Shown one piece after another: positions 41,056 through 52,399 of a DNA stretch of 64,000 nucleotides; position 1 is the stretch's first letter; each line of letters opens with the position of its first letter. The stretch lies in NCBI GenBank assembly GCA_016617855.1, contig JAECUM010004936.1:1-64000 (forward strand). Direction: 5' to 3'. This DNA comes from Megalonaias nervosa. Lineage: Eukaryota > Mollusca > Bivalvia > Unionida > Unionidae. Below the pieces are notes generated by a model. It had not been told where the DNA came from. It ran no database searches and saw only the letters and a list, made by a program, of their open reading frames with translations. A program made the position numbers and the translations under genes.

Positions 41056-43440
41056 ACTAATATTTTAGAAGTAAGTTATGTCTCCATACATGGAGAAATA
41101 TGATAATTTGGAATGTATTTCCAAACAGGATAAATTTATAGTTCATCTAATATTGCTGTGGGTGGTTTTAATCCAACTTCATTGATACCTGAAGCATTGC
41201 CATAGCCATGGTTTAGGCTTTTGTTTCTTTGATTACAACCGCTCAAGTCGGTGTTTCAATGTGTGAAAAGCCCCTTCATCTGTCGATGCAGACGTATTTA
41301 TACACAAATACGGTAACTAATGGAAACTCAGTCAACCAATGAAAACGCGTAACGCATCCCGCCTCGTGACGTAATTTCAATACCTCCACACGGGAGAGTG
41401 TGGTACTGAAATGACATCGCGAGTCGGAATGCAGCTGAGTTAAAAGAATTAAGCATGTTAATCAAAGAATCATGAAGGAGATACATTGATATTTAAGAAA
41501 GTATGCATCAAGGTAACTAAATATAGTAATATCGAGACATGGCATGTTTAATGTGTTTCAAAACGTACCTCAGGCGTGGCAAGCTTCCATAGCGTGACAG
41601 CCTTTGGTTTGCGTGAGGGACTCTTCCTTCTTCTCTCCATTACGACACCTCGCGAGGGAAGGATGTATTTGCGTGACTTTATTAAGAAATGAGGACATAC
41701 GACTAAAACTTTGTTACATAACTTTGTTTACTGGATTTGATATTGTCCAGAAATTCAGTTTAGTTCTGTTTGACCTGGCTGGGTTTTTTTTTATTTCACT
41801 GATAAAAACCTAATAATTGAAACACTGTATCTAGTTTATGACCTTGTTTAAGAGTCAGTGACAGTTTTGGTAAACAACATTTTTTATTTTATTTTTTTTT
41901 CTTTCTCAGAGTAAGAATCATTAAGTTAAGTCAAGGCCATACCTAGAGTACGTGATATGAAACATGTGTTTATTGTTACAAACTTCTACTTTTTAGAAGA
42001 TTGACCCTCATCCGGGAATTTGTTTTGCGTCTTAAATTATTCTATAACTGTTGTCTTGATAGAGATAAGGCAGTCGGGCTCCAAACATTTGACACGTTAA
42101 GTTATGTTGTGACCAGTTTGAGTTGAATTTTATTTTTTTAATTGAGTGATTCTTTTCCATCGAAATGCATAAGTGCTCCTACAAAATTCTCGGACACAGA
42201 CATTCACTGGAATTTATACGGAATTCAAAACTGGAATAATATTTTCTGTGATTCAACAAGAAACTGTTGACACAACAGTACTTCGCAGACTACAACAGAC
42301 GTCTTCGCCTTCCATTTTGGATTTCATCGGGATTCAAACTCGTCTTCATTCAGGACTTTTTATTACTAGGATTTCTATTTTTAATTCTTGGATTATATTT
42401 GGATTTGATTCGTAAAACCGTAAGTTTCTTTTTTCTCATTTTTCACTTGGTATTCTAGAGAAATAAATTATTTGTTTAATTTTACAAAGTTTGTTGTCTT
42501 CACTCTTTTCTATTACTTTTTGTATGAGCCTAGACTCGTAACAATATTCATACGTCCATAGTAACTAATCTTACATACTTCAACCATTCCAAATTCACAA
42601 TTCAAGCATGTGTAAATTCTAAAATAACGCATTAATAAAGGCACTAGGTTACTATGAAGTATCCTAATAGGAAATCACAAAATTAATTCTGACCACAAGC
42701 TAACAATCTACATAATTCCGCCTCGCATCTAATAATTCCCTACGTAAGCTCAAGCCCGTTTCTCAAATACGCATGTAAATGAAACACTACAAAGGTAATT
42801 CTACATACTAAACGATCCTAGTAATTAAGTATACATACTACAAATAATTACAATTATGATGTCGTAGTATTCTGCAAAAATCGTGCAAATGACTTACTGA
42901 CCTTTTCAAAGCTTTGTTTTTCCTTAGAATCTACCTCTACGTTTTGCCACCAAATTAAGAGTGCCTTCGTTCTCGGAGTACCCCTGTTGATGTGCAGTCC
43001 CTCTAGGCGAATACTAAATTTTTCCTTACGTGTTCTGAAAGTTATTGTTTGACCTGTATTGTAATCACACCCTCTATCTCAATTCCGACTGGATATCGCT
43101 GTGAACCGATCCAATCAAACTTAACGGACAATGTCCCTCTCGCTGTCTGTCAATGTGGGGACGGATGAGAACACGCCCCGCTCACCCCGCGGCTCCCCTT
43201 TGATCTTTGGTCTAAGCTTTAACACATAGGTGTGATAACTACAAGCCTTTGTCAAATGCAGCGATCTATCGCCTGTGCCGATCCAAGATTCCGGTCTCCG
43301 GCCGGTCATGTAACATTGCGCTAGAGATTAACACTAGTCCGCGGAAATCTTTAGACATCAAACACATGGCCGCGGTAATATTTCCAAAACAGTCAGATTA
43401 TAGCTTATACATGACTTTATAGCTGGGGTTTAGCAAACGT
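41056..43440. other. Right part of DNA inserted into the Gypsy RT; no gene recognised
   Basis: This lies between the Polinton end and the resumption of Gypsy coding sequence. The part at about 41330-42545 shares ordered blocks with 53020-53450 (caatgRaaacgc; gtgattcaacaa; gccgtaagttt...gRgaaataa) and ends ctcgtaaca, like a retrotransposon LTR end. 42546-43440 is unique-looking, with G+C-rich patches near 43160-43330. No protein family is recognised. Confidence 0.5.
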
Positions 43441-43449
43441 GACAGCCAG

Positions 43450-43760
43450 GTGTGAATCAGAATCCTTTCTGGGGGAAGTTTTATTGGTTTCGAGCTACCC
43501 ATTTAAATTCTGTGTCACGACTTAGTTTGTTCTTCCAAGATCAGCATCAAATACAGCAAAGAGCGATTGATATTCGCAATGAAACTTATCCGCTTTTCGT
43601 GTCTGTTCTTTATGGAGTGATTCTTTTGATGCCTGAGTTAGTTCTTCTAAATGAGTGGGAACTAGAAGCGGCGACTCCCTATTTGAAGACAATGAACGGT
43701 CGCTGTCCCATCCAAGTCGACGACTTCTCCGACTACTCCTAAGACAGCAATATTTGTTTC
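43450..43760 (-). pseudogene. Gypsy RT amino-terminal piece
   Basis: On the minus strand, THLEELTQASKESLHKEQ, then FAVFDADLGRTN, a stop, and SKPIKLPPERI. This is the segment that precedes the RT palm in Ty3/Gypsy Pol (hallmark DLG-T and a Pro-Pro-x-Arg region). The next part of RT (NDMLKK, LVKKTDGTTRF) is at 19020 and below, so the inserted DNA splits the gene here. Confidence 0.75.
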
Positions 43761-43841
43761 CGCATATAATGTCTGCTTATCTGCAGCTGCATTGAGTACT
43801 CGTATTGGCAGATTTCCTTCCCAGGCTCTGACCAACGTCCT

Positions 43842-44330
43842 CTAGACTAGGATGTCTTGGCGCTCTCCAAACTTCTGACACTGTTCTACCATTCTAATTT
43901 CAGGTACTATTGAAGACGACAGCTTGTCAAACTTTCCTGGAACGATCATTTCTAGTATCGCTAGAACGTTCACTGTTTCGGCGACAATTTTTCGGGCGCA
44001 TCCTACTTTTCGTTTCAACGTATAAGGTAACTTGTCCTTGCCGAAGGAAAGGCGAACCCTTGTAACATCGAGTTCATACGAGTTAATCTTGAGAAAATCC
44101 AATCCAAGAATTCCTTTTGATGGGATAACAGCAACCAGCATTTTATGTCGTCGTACGTTTATTTCAAAATGTCCATTCCCATCGGCCGACATAGGCCTAC
44201 CGTGTGCTCGACTGACCTTTTCCGCTCACAGGAATCAGGTTTGGCCTTTCCTCCGATTTGTGATTCTGATATACGTCTCTGGATAGGATACTTACTGTAG
44301 CACCCGTATCAACCTGGAGATCGAATGGCG
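43842..44330 (-). pseudogene. Gypsy aspartic protease piece
   Basis: Minus-strand frame with FEINVRRHKMLVAVIPSKG, then ILGLDFLKINSYELDV. ILG-x-DFL is the second hallmark of retropepsins (after the D-T/S-G site, which falls near 44310 in damaged sequence). It lies between the Gag zinc knuckle and RT in the expected order. Confidence 0.7.
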
Positions 44331-44439
44331 CCTGCTACGTACAACCCGACGTCCGCATTCAACGATTGGTTTCCAGGTCAATAAGTTGCTTTATTCCTCA
44401 TGCATATTTGCCTTTCGTCTCTGTCAAATCTCATGCGAC

Positions 44440-45651
44440 CCGTCGACTGTGGGGTGAGTTGCGAATTATTGTTACATGACTTCTCAGCAGGGCAATCTTA
44501 CTTGAAATGTCCCAGCTGGCCGCATCCGTAACAGACAAGTTAGTCATGGTTTTTGTTTCTGCGTTGTCTTGGGATGGGCCTCGATTGCTTGGTACACCTA
44601 ACTTCAATTTTAAGTTCAGTGACCAATCTATTCAGCTCCAATATTTTGCCCTCTCCGTTCTCTGGCCCCTGTTCATCCTCCTATACTGATACACTCCGGA
44701 CGTGCTTTTTACCGCCTTGTCCTTTTACTCAGGTCTATCAAATAACTTTACCTCGACAGCAATGCGTACCGCATCGTTAATCCTAGCGGGTTTGGCCTGT
44801 TGCACCTCTAAGCGCATGTCAGAATCATCGGGGGCATCAATGAACTGTTCCTTTGCGAGCGTGTCGACCGAAATATGACTCTCCTCTGGGTAGGCTCAAG
44901 TCACAAGCCGCTGTATTGCTTGCTCAAGCTCTGGTAACGCTTCTCCATTTTGCTAACTAAACTCCTTAGATGCACTCGGTATAAATGGGTCTAGTTGTTT
45001 GGTGCAAATATCTGTTTCAGAGCCTCAACCGAGTCAGTGTAACACCTCGCACGTATTTTTGTACCTGACCTCTCAGTGCAACACCTAAATACAGTTTGTT
45101 TTCTTCTTTAGGTTTGAACACATCTCGAAGTGATCGATAAAATCCTTCAAGGGGGCAGTCCCATTGTACGACATCGGAGTAACGACCGGCCTCTTCAAGG
45201 TCCTCCGCGATAGGTTAGTCGTCGAACCTCTTCTTTCTGCAACTGTTCCCTTACTCTCAGACCTGAGAAGGCTGTCTGTACCGCATCCATTGTTGATATA
45301 GTATCAATTATCTTCTTGATCTTCGACGATTCCAAGGGCGTTGACATAGCATTTCAACTAAAGTTAATCTCTCTTCTAGAGGTCATTCCTTCTCTAGACC
45401 TGGCCGAGTCATACCAAAGACTGATAAAAATGCTGCTAACAGATCCCTAGCTCGGCGCTCAGCATTAAGAGGTTGGTGTTAAGACTAATCGGCCTGGTGT
45501 CAGGGTAATGTGACTGGGTGGGACATGATGATACATGTCTGCGGTATGATGCCCCAGTGCTAGACATGTTAGACATCACTATCAACTGCCACACTGCAGT
45601 CATCGCAGCGATATGACTGAAAAAATGTTAAAGCTACTTTAAAAATCCAAA

Positions 45652-45714
<63 letters not shown>

Positions 45715-45900
45715 CCTTCTCTCGACGACGACCCTGTGATCCTGGATCTTTCCGGGCTCCTATCTTTAGTCCCCATCTTCGCAGTTAGCCATTTCTCTCA
45801 TTCCTCGCATTCTTTTGTAAGTACCGAAACTCATCTTCGAAAGGAATTGTTGTCTTGACTTCGGTTTCCTGAGTCATCATTCAGTCACCAATGTTAACCC
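44440..45900 (-). pseudogene. Gypsy Gag remnant with zinc knuckle; contains SINE insertion
   Basis: On the minus strand a CCHC knuckle CYGCGQLGHFK, then a stop, then DC is visible at about 44530-44490. Upstream sequence to the LTR is coding-like but full of stops. A family 2 SINE plus (CA)n lies at 45404-45710 inside it. After the LTR end, tggtggcagcggtggga (minus, near 45955) is a plausible tRNA primer-binding site. Confidence 0.65.
45404..45710 (+). mobile_element. SINE family 2, 5'-truncated, with (CA)n tail
   Basis: Shares gagtcataccaaagactg, ggcctggtgtcagggtaatg and the 3' end aaagctactttaaaaatcc with the full copy at 10265. The tRNA head is missing. It ends in about 25 CA dinucleotides. 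Confidence 0.8.
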
Positions 45901-45961
45901 TCTGTAAATCACCTTGATTATGTCTGCTACTCCGCGAACTATCCCACCGCTGCCACCACTT

Positions 45962-46709
45962 TATAGCGGAACTAACTTGACCACACTACCCCGAGTCTCG
46001 CTTTCTCGGGTTCTTTAGGATAGGTCTTTATATTACAGTGATTCCCCTCTGCATCTGTCTGAGGACTGGTGATCCAGAGTTTGACAGATTTCTACCCCAG
46101 CGCGACACTGTCGTATTCCTGGCTTCTTATCGCCGACTGGTTGCCAAATAGATCGACGACTGGGCCATCTTCCGGAACTCAGACTGGATCGTCTTCCGGG
46201 TCGCTGACTGAGACTTATTCTGCGTCCTCGAATGAGTCGTGGTCGCTGGTCAGCACTCAATCAAGATCGGCAGGGAGACGAATAGGGTGAAATGATGGGA
46301 GAAGAGAGATTTTCATCTAGTATATGTATTCTTGCAAGGTCGTGAAAACAAGATTACCGTGCTTCTTGAACGAACCTTGTACGTCTCTGTTGTAGTCGAC
46401 GAAAGACCTAGTCCATATCCTTTTGAAATTCCCGAACAGGCCCTTTCCTGTTCGGTGAACTACAACCAAATTTGCTTGCTCCGGTTGGGTGGTTATTCGG
46501 CTTCACATGAAGGGGACGTCTTCACACCACATCGCATCATTCCACACTACCTGTGCAACCACAGTTGGCCGGTGTATATATACCCAACAGGCTGAATCAC
46601 GTAATCCAAAACTAAAATGGCAGATGGCGTAACAAAGCCAGATAACATTTAAAATCAAAACATAAACTTAAACGAACGAAAATTACTGTTCATGTGTTTT
46701 CTCTTTACA
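45962..46709 (-). mobile_element. Gypsy LTR (5' LTR side), minus strand
   Basis: About 750 bp aligning with 15402-16130. Shared blocks include aaggtcgtgaaaac, ttcctgttcggtgaactac and ccacagttggccg, followed by tatatatacccaac. Adjacent Gag and primer-binding-site-like sequence identify it as the upstream LTR. Flanking 5-mers of the pair do not match, so common insertion is not proved. Confidence 0.8.
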
Positions 46710-46744
46710 GTATTCTACACTTCCAACAGGCAGTGAAATAGATC

Positions 46745-47070
46745 AGTCAATCACACATTGATTCAAGACTTAGAAACACAGTAATAAATTCATTTCACCA
46801 CCGTAATAAATTCATTTTAACTTAGGATCACTGTAATAAATTCATTGCAAATTGGAAACACCGTAATGTATTTATTACAACTGACAAACACTTTAATAAA
46901 TTCATTTCAACTTAGAAACACCCTAATAAATTCAATACAAATTAGAAACACCCTTATATATTCATTACAATTGACAAACACTGTAAGAAATTCATTTCAG
47001 CTTTGAAACACTGTAGTAAATTCATTTCAATTTAGAAGCACCGTAATAAATTCATTTCAACTTTATTTTT
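46745..47070. repeat. 31-bp minisatellite
   Basis: About ten copies of a unit like aaacaccgtaataaattcat followed by ttcaactta, moderately diverged. Confidence 0.9.
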
Positions 47071-47094
47071 CATAAATGATATGACTATCTCACA

Positions 47095-47398
47095 ATATTT
47101 TATGGATGATTGTAGAATATTATCCCCTGATTGTTTCTTGGCTGATTGTAGAGTAGTATCCCCTGATTGTTTCTTGGATGATTGTAGAGTAGTATCCCCT
47201 GATTTGTAACGTAAACAGTAAGTAGGTGATATGATATTGATCTATATACAGCTTATTAAGGTAAACAAAGTAAATGAATAAATGGAAAAGGTTCAACTAT
47301 TATAGATTTGGATAAATGAAGAAAGATTTCAAATATTACACTATGTATAAATATTTATCATCATTATCTTCTTCTTCTTTGTCTTCATCATCATCTTC

Positions 47399-47445
<47 letters not shown>
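47095..47445. repeat. Short tandem repeats including (ATT)n
   Basis: Three copies of a roughly 40-bp unit (gattgtagagtagtatcccc then tgattgtttctt) at 47105-47205, and about 14 ATT triplets at 47400-47443. Confidence 0.85.
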
Positions 47446-48205
47446 TCAGCTGATAATAGCAGATACACGCATTACGAGAGGCAGAGTGGAGAGTGGGAGT
47501 GCTGGAAAATAAATGTATACAATCTCTCTTTCTGTTATCTGGAAAGGCCTGCTAGAACTAATGTCTTGGTGATGCAATTATATAAAAGAAAAATTGTTTT
47601 CATAACAATATCTGACATTGAATTACAGGTATAACAGTCTAGTGGTAATTAAGATGATACAAATATAATATGTCGTTTCCTTTTAATGAAAAATTTATAC
47701 ATCTCGTGGTATATCATACTATACATATATTCTATATATAATAGGGTGGTGGTTTGTTAATGACTATGAGAGCTAAATGGGGGGGGGGGGATATGAACAC
47801 AGTGAACATAACAATAGATTGTGTCAAATCATACATGTAGATGTAAAAGATAAAACCCAGTATGTCATGACCCTTCTCCTTAACACATTCATCAGCTTTT
47901 CTCAATCTTACACTGGAAAACTACTTATTTTTTATATCAAATTTAGGAAACGATGTTACAATGGAATTTGTGTCGATGACGTTAATTTTATGAATAATTG
48001 TTTATCACATTTAGTTCTATACAATTTTCTGTGAAGGGTAACAATGTATTATACTACTTGTTACAAATTATATAAATAGATTCAAGAATGATGAAAACAG
48101 AGTTTAATGGTAATGTGACCTTTCATTTGTGTTATGTATTATTTTCTATCAAAGTGTTAAAGCGGGAAAATGGGCTTTGTTATTGAATGAAATTTGTAAA
48201 TCAAT

Positions 48206-48250
48206 TTTATTATTATTGTTATTATTATTATTATTGGTAGCAGCAGCAGC

Positions 48251-48284
<34 letters not shown>

Positions 48285-48288
48285 ATAG

Positions 48289-48334
<46 letters not shown>

Positions 48335-48335
48335 T
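48206..48335. repeat. Compound microsatellite
   Basis: Successive ATT, AGC, AGT and GT runs. The open frames of poly-Val/Cys and poly-Leu here are artefacts of the repeat. Confidence 0.97.
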
Positions 48336-48454
48336 AGTCGATCTCTATATTATACACATTTTTTTTTCCTAGTTGCAGTAATCATCATAATTAAAATTCC
48401 CTACTGTTTGCTAGATGAATCCTTTTAGGGGGAAGGGGATGCTGGTTTGGTTTC

Positions 48455-48780
48455 GTTTTGTGGTGGTTAACGCAATTTTCCATCACATGATAGGCTGATT
48501 GTCTATATATTTGGTGAATGAGGAGCCCAGAGAGACTCCGGGAAGAACTATATTCCTACGGGAAGCTACTAACAAGCTTTTCACTTACCCACATTGGTCG
48601 AGCCAAGACTCGAATTTTCGTAGACAGAGGTGAGTGTGGTCTATAAAGAAGAGCTCCTTAGACTATTCGGCCACTGGGGGCCCCTTTTTTGAGATAATTA
48701 TTAGACATTTGGGCCACCGGGGGACCCTTTTTTTGAGATAATTATTAGACCCTTCGGCCACCGGGGGACCCTTTTAAGAT
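48455..48780 (-). mobile_element. SINE family 1, diverged copy
   Basis: Degenerate body (cgggaagctactaacaagct, gagccaagactcga). The tRNA-like head end (ccactgggggccc) is followed by two further copies of a ccaccgggggaccc-containing 45-bp unit, so the head end was tandemly duplicated. Confidence 0.7.
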
Positions 48781-50711
48781 AAATTAAGCACTTTTACGTG
48801 TCCATAAAATTATCTTCTCTGGCTTTCCTAAAATATAATATTCTGCCTTTCATTTTGGCTGGAAATGTATGAAAATTAATTACACCTTATTGATTGAAGT
48901 AGCTATTTTACTCATTAGCGAAGAAGCAAATACTGCAAGACATTTAATATTGCACTTTCGTTTATCTTATTTTTCGTTTTCTTGTCTCGATAAATTGTAA
49001 ATTCCATGAAAAATCTGCCATGCAACCTCTGTACTTAGATTGATCTGGCCTTCTCTGAAAATATCGCACTCAGTAAAATCTCGTGAAGTCTGAAGATATC
49101 ACATTTCGGAACTTTAACAATGGAGGGAAGCAATTTTTCTGTTTAATAACCGCTGTTAAAATGGTGTAGGAAATGAACAAGACGCAGGTTTTAAACCGTC
49201 TATGAATTTTATTTACCATTCACTACTATTACATTTTCCCCGTCCTGTTTAGGTAATGATACGAACGAAATAACAAGCAATATTTTCACGGTAGACGTAT
49301 TTCAAAGTCAAGGCACCGTACAGGTAGTTCTATTAATAAACTGGTTAGACAGGTTTTGCAAGGTATTCACTCCCGCTATTACCTTACAATAACGCTTAGG
49401 TACAGTTGAATGACGGATTCGTTCTATAGAGTCAGAAAGGAGACTACAAAATCCATTGGACTAATATTTTTGTCGACTTGCGCAGGGTTGGGCTACAACA
49501 GCAGGCTGAAGCGAGAATTGGTATTATTGTCTTTTGACACTCTTTTAAGGAGCAGGTGTACCTGGAGGATTTTGCCGGAGGGCAGGGGATCACCTTGTCT
49601 AACTTGGAAAGGTACCAAACCAAGGTAAGATGGAAATGTCCAAGCTTCTAATGAGAAAATTGTGTAACCATATACTCTGATCAATAGGTGCTAGCAGGTG
49701 TGATGTATACAATCACTAAGTGGATTACAGTACTAATTGTACACCATCAGAAATGTATTACATATGTTAGAATCATTGTGTTATATGACCTTACTATGTA
49801 TGACATTGTTGTGTTTTATTCTCCTGGCATACTAAATGTAGAAAGCGACAGAATCTAAACGAGAGGATAGTAGGTGTGGGTGGCGGTCGACTTACAGGCA
49901 TGGGAATGGTCAAAGTTCTGAAGCAGAAATAAACTATTTTTCTACATTTGTGTCGTTATCTCAATATTTCAAAAACTGCAAAATTATTTATAGATTTTAT
50001 TGGTGTTACTCCACGCGTCTATACTGAACTTGTCCTTACCTGCCAACACCCAGGTGAATACGTTATTAGATATGAACACCTACCCCCAATCCAGTTACTT
50101 CCCATGTTCTGCTGGTCGGGGTTTAGTTTACATCATATTTCATATGATTCAAAGCAATGAAATATCCGGGATTAAGTAGAAATCGGAAGCCGTATTAAAA
50201 GCTCTGTCTCCAGGCGTGTTTAGATAAAATTTTATATTTGTTTTCATTGATCCAAAAAGTCTCGTACTTTCTCAAGTGGAGAAATTAAAAAACGTAAATA
50301 TATTCAAAGTTTCTGTGGTTTTATGTTTCGAAATATTTTGACTGAAATATTGCATTTTGAAAAGCCAATCCTCACTCCATCGTTCCCACCCCTTCTTCTG
50401 GACCATAGACTTGACACGTGCACATTATTCATCACTCTGCATTTCAGATGTTTTAGAAATAAAATTACGCTGATAAATTTACGAGAAAAATTATTATGTG
50501 TATTTAGTTTGTTTATTTATGGCGTCGACTTGAGTTCGCAGTAAGTCCTATAGAAATCTATGGTTAAGAAGAGGGATGGTTCTAATTATATTTTCATGTC
50601 TCGTGCTAAATACATTGTATGTGTCTGGCCGATTCCACTTTTAAGTCTGGATTTATAACATTAATTCTGTTGCTGAAGTGAAGTCTGCCACCCATACACA
50701 GATTTGACTAA
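48781..50711. other. Stretch with no recognisable gene
   Basis: Mixed-composition DNA. Short frames (for example on the plus strand near 49410 and 49950) have no family resemblance or splice context that I can defend. Confidence 0.45.
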
Positions 50712-50955
50712 GATGTTGTTGTTGGGTTAAATACCATTTTCAGGGCATGATATGCTACACATGGATGCCAGTATAATTGGTGGATGAAGAACCCGGGAAA
50801 ACCCCTGTAAGAAACACCGACCGGGAAGCTACTGGCAAGCTTTCTCACATATCCACACTGGCCGAGCCAAGACTCGAACCCACGCCTGCAGAGGCGAGAT
50901 GGCAGAGATCGGTAAGGGGGAACACTACAAACCACTCGGCCACACACGGCCCGAT
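50712..50955 (-). mobile_element. SINE family 1
   Basis: Minus-strand copy with head gggccgtgtgtggccgagtgg, an intact-looking B box (gtgggttcgagtct), the conserved body and a GTT-rich tail at 50712-50730. Confidence 0.85.
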
Positions 50956-51317
50956 GCCCAAGATGTAGTGTCATAATCATTAATATCAAACAAATGTACC
51001 TGTACTTCTTCAGTGTAAATGTCACAAGAGTCGTTCATCTATATTGTATGAGCATATAAATTCTGTGTTGGCCACTATGACAGTACAATTTGCTTTAAAT
51101 GACCTATGCACCATGGATAATGATCTAACCAAATGTATATAAAACATGTTTTTTAGGAACTGGATGTTAGACAAAGTTTAAGTTAAACATTACCTGTGCA
51201 TAAATGAAATCTAAAACTTAAAGAACAGGAAAGGCAGAATATCTGTAATGAAAAATTACCCAGGCTATCTTTATCGAACCTGATGTCTATATTTAGTAAC
51301 AAGAATATCTGTCAAAC

Positions 51318-51548
51318 TTGCGACCTGTCGAGGATATCTATATCAAACTGAAGGCCTATTCAGGATATGTATATCAAACTCAAGGCCTATCCAGGGTATA
51401 TCTATATCAAACTTGCGGCCTGTCCAGGATATTAATATCATACTCAAGGCCTATCCAGGATATTTATATCAAACTCGAGGCCTATCCAGGGTATATCTAT
51501 ATCAAACTCGAGGCCTATCCAGGATATCTGTATCAAATTCAAGGCATA
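51318..51548. repeat. 31-bp minisatellite
   Basis: About eight copies of a unit containing aggcctatccaggatat then ctatatcaaactc. The open frame is repeat translation. Confidence 0.9.
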
Positions 51549-51582
51549 CATTAAGTTTAGTGCCAAGCCCATTGGGAATAAA

Positions 51583-51585
51583 ATG

Positions 51586-51658
<73 letters not shown>

Positions 51659-51820
51659 GCCGCGAGTGGCCCAGTGGTCTAAAGCGCTCGCCGTTACGGA
51701 TCACTGCCATCTCACCTCTGTCTGCGTGGGTTCGAGTCTCGGGCTCGGTCGATGTGGGTACCTGAGTAAGCTTGCCAGTAGCTTCTCGTGGGTCTGTGGG
51801 TCTTTCCGGGGTTTTCCCGG

Positions 51821-51876
<56 letters not shown>
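51583..51876 (+). mobile_element. SINE family 1 inserted within a (CT)n tract
   Basis: (CT)n at 51583-51657, then a plus-strand SINE. It has an A-box region gtggcccagtggtctaaagc, a B box gtgggttcgagtctcggg and a body through ggggttttcccgggtt. (CT)n continues at 51827-51876. The SINE is cut short of its usual 3' end (no AAC tail). Confidence 0.85.
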
Positions 51877-51879
<3 letters not shown>

Positions 51880-52018
51880 CAAAATACAAGAGAACTGTTC
51901 AGTGGATTTCACTGAAAGTTTGTAATATTGTTGAGGTTTATACAAAATAAACTGCTAACTGGAATCCAATAAAAGTTGGTAATTTTGTTATAGGCTGTTA
52001 CATTGGGTAATGATTATG

Positions 52019-52333
52019 TTTGTTGTTGTCGTTATAAGGTTTAACGCCATTTTTCAGCACAAAATATGCTATACATGTGAATGTATAGCCTATTGTTATT
52101 GTTATAGGGTGTAACACCATTTTCATCACAAGATAGGCTATACATGGCGGCCAGTATAAATGGTGAAGGAAGAACCCGAGAAAACCCCGGAAAGAACCAC
52201 CGACCCACGAGAAGCTACTGGCAAGCTTTCTCACATACCCACATTGGCCGAGCCCATGACTCGAACCCACGCAGACAGAGGTGAGATGGCAGTGATCCGT
52301 AACGGTGAGCGCTTTAGACCACTCGAGGCCCCT
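52019..52333 (-). mobile_element. SINE family 1 with duplicated tail
   Basis: Minus-strand copy with head cctcgagtggtctaaagcgct and a well-kept B box. At the tail end the gttataaggtttaacgcca and gttatagggtgtaacacca segments are consecutive copies of the SINE 3' end, so either the tail is duplicated or two SINEs abut. Confidence 0.85.
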
Positions 52334-52399
52334 GATTTTGTTTGTAAACAACTTCTGAAGTATCAACATAAGGAGCAAATATATAAACTAGTATATTAA

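Noticed and set aside
51660..51770. A functional tRNA-Leu/Ser gene
   Set aside because: The A and B boxes are tRNA-like, but the sequence continues into the SINE body seen in six other copies and the acceptor stem does not close.
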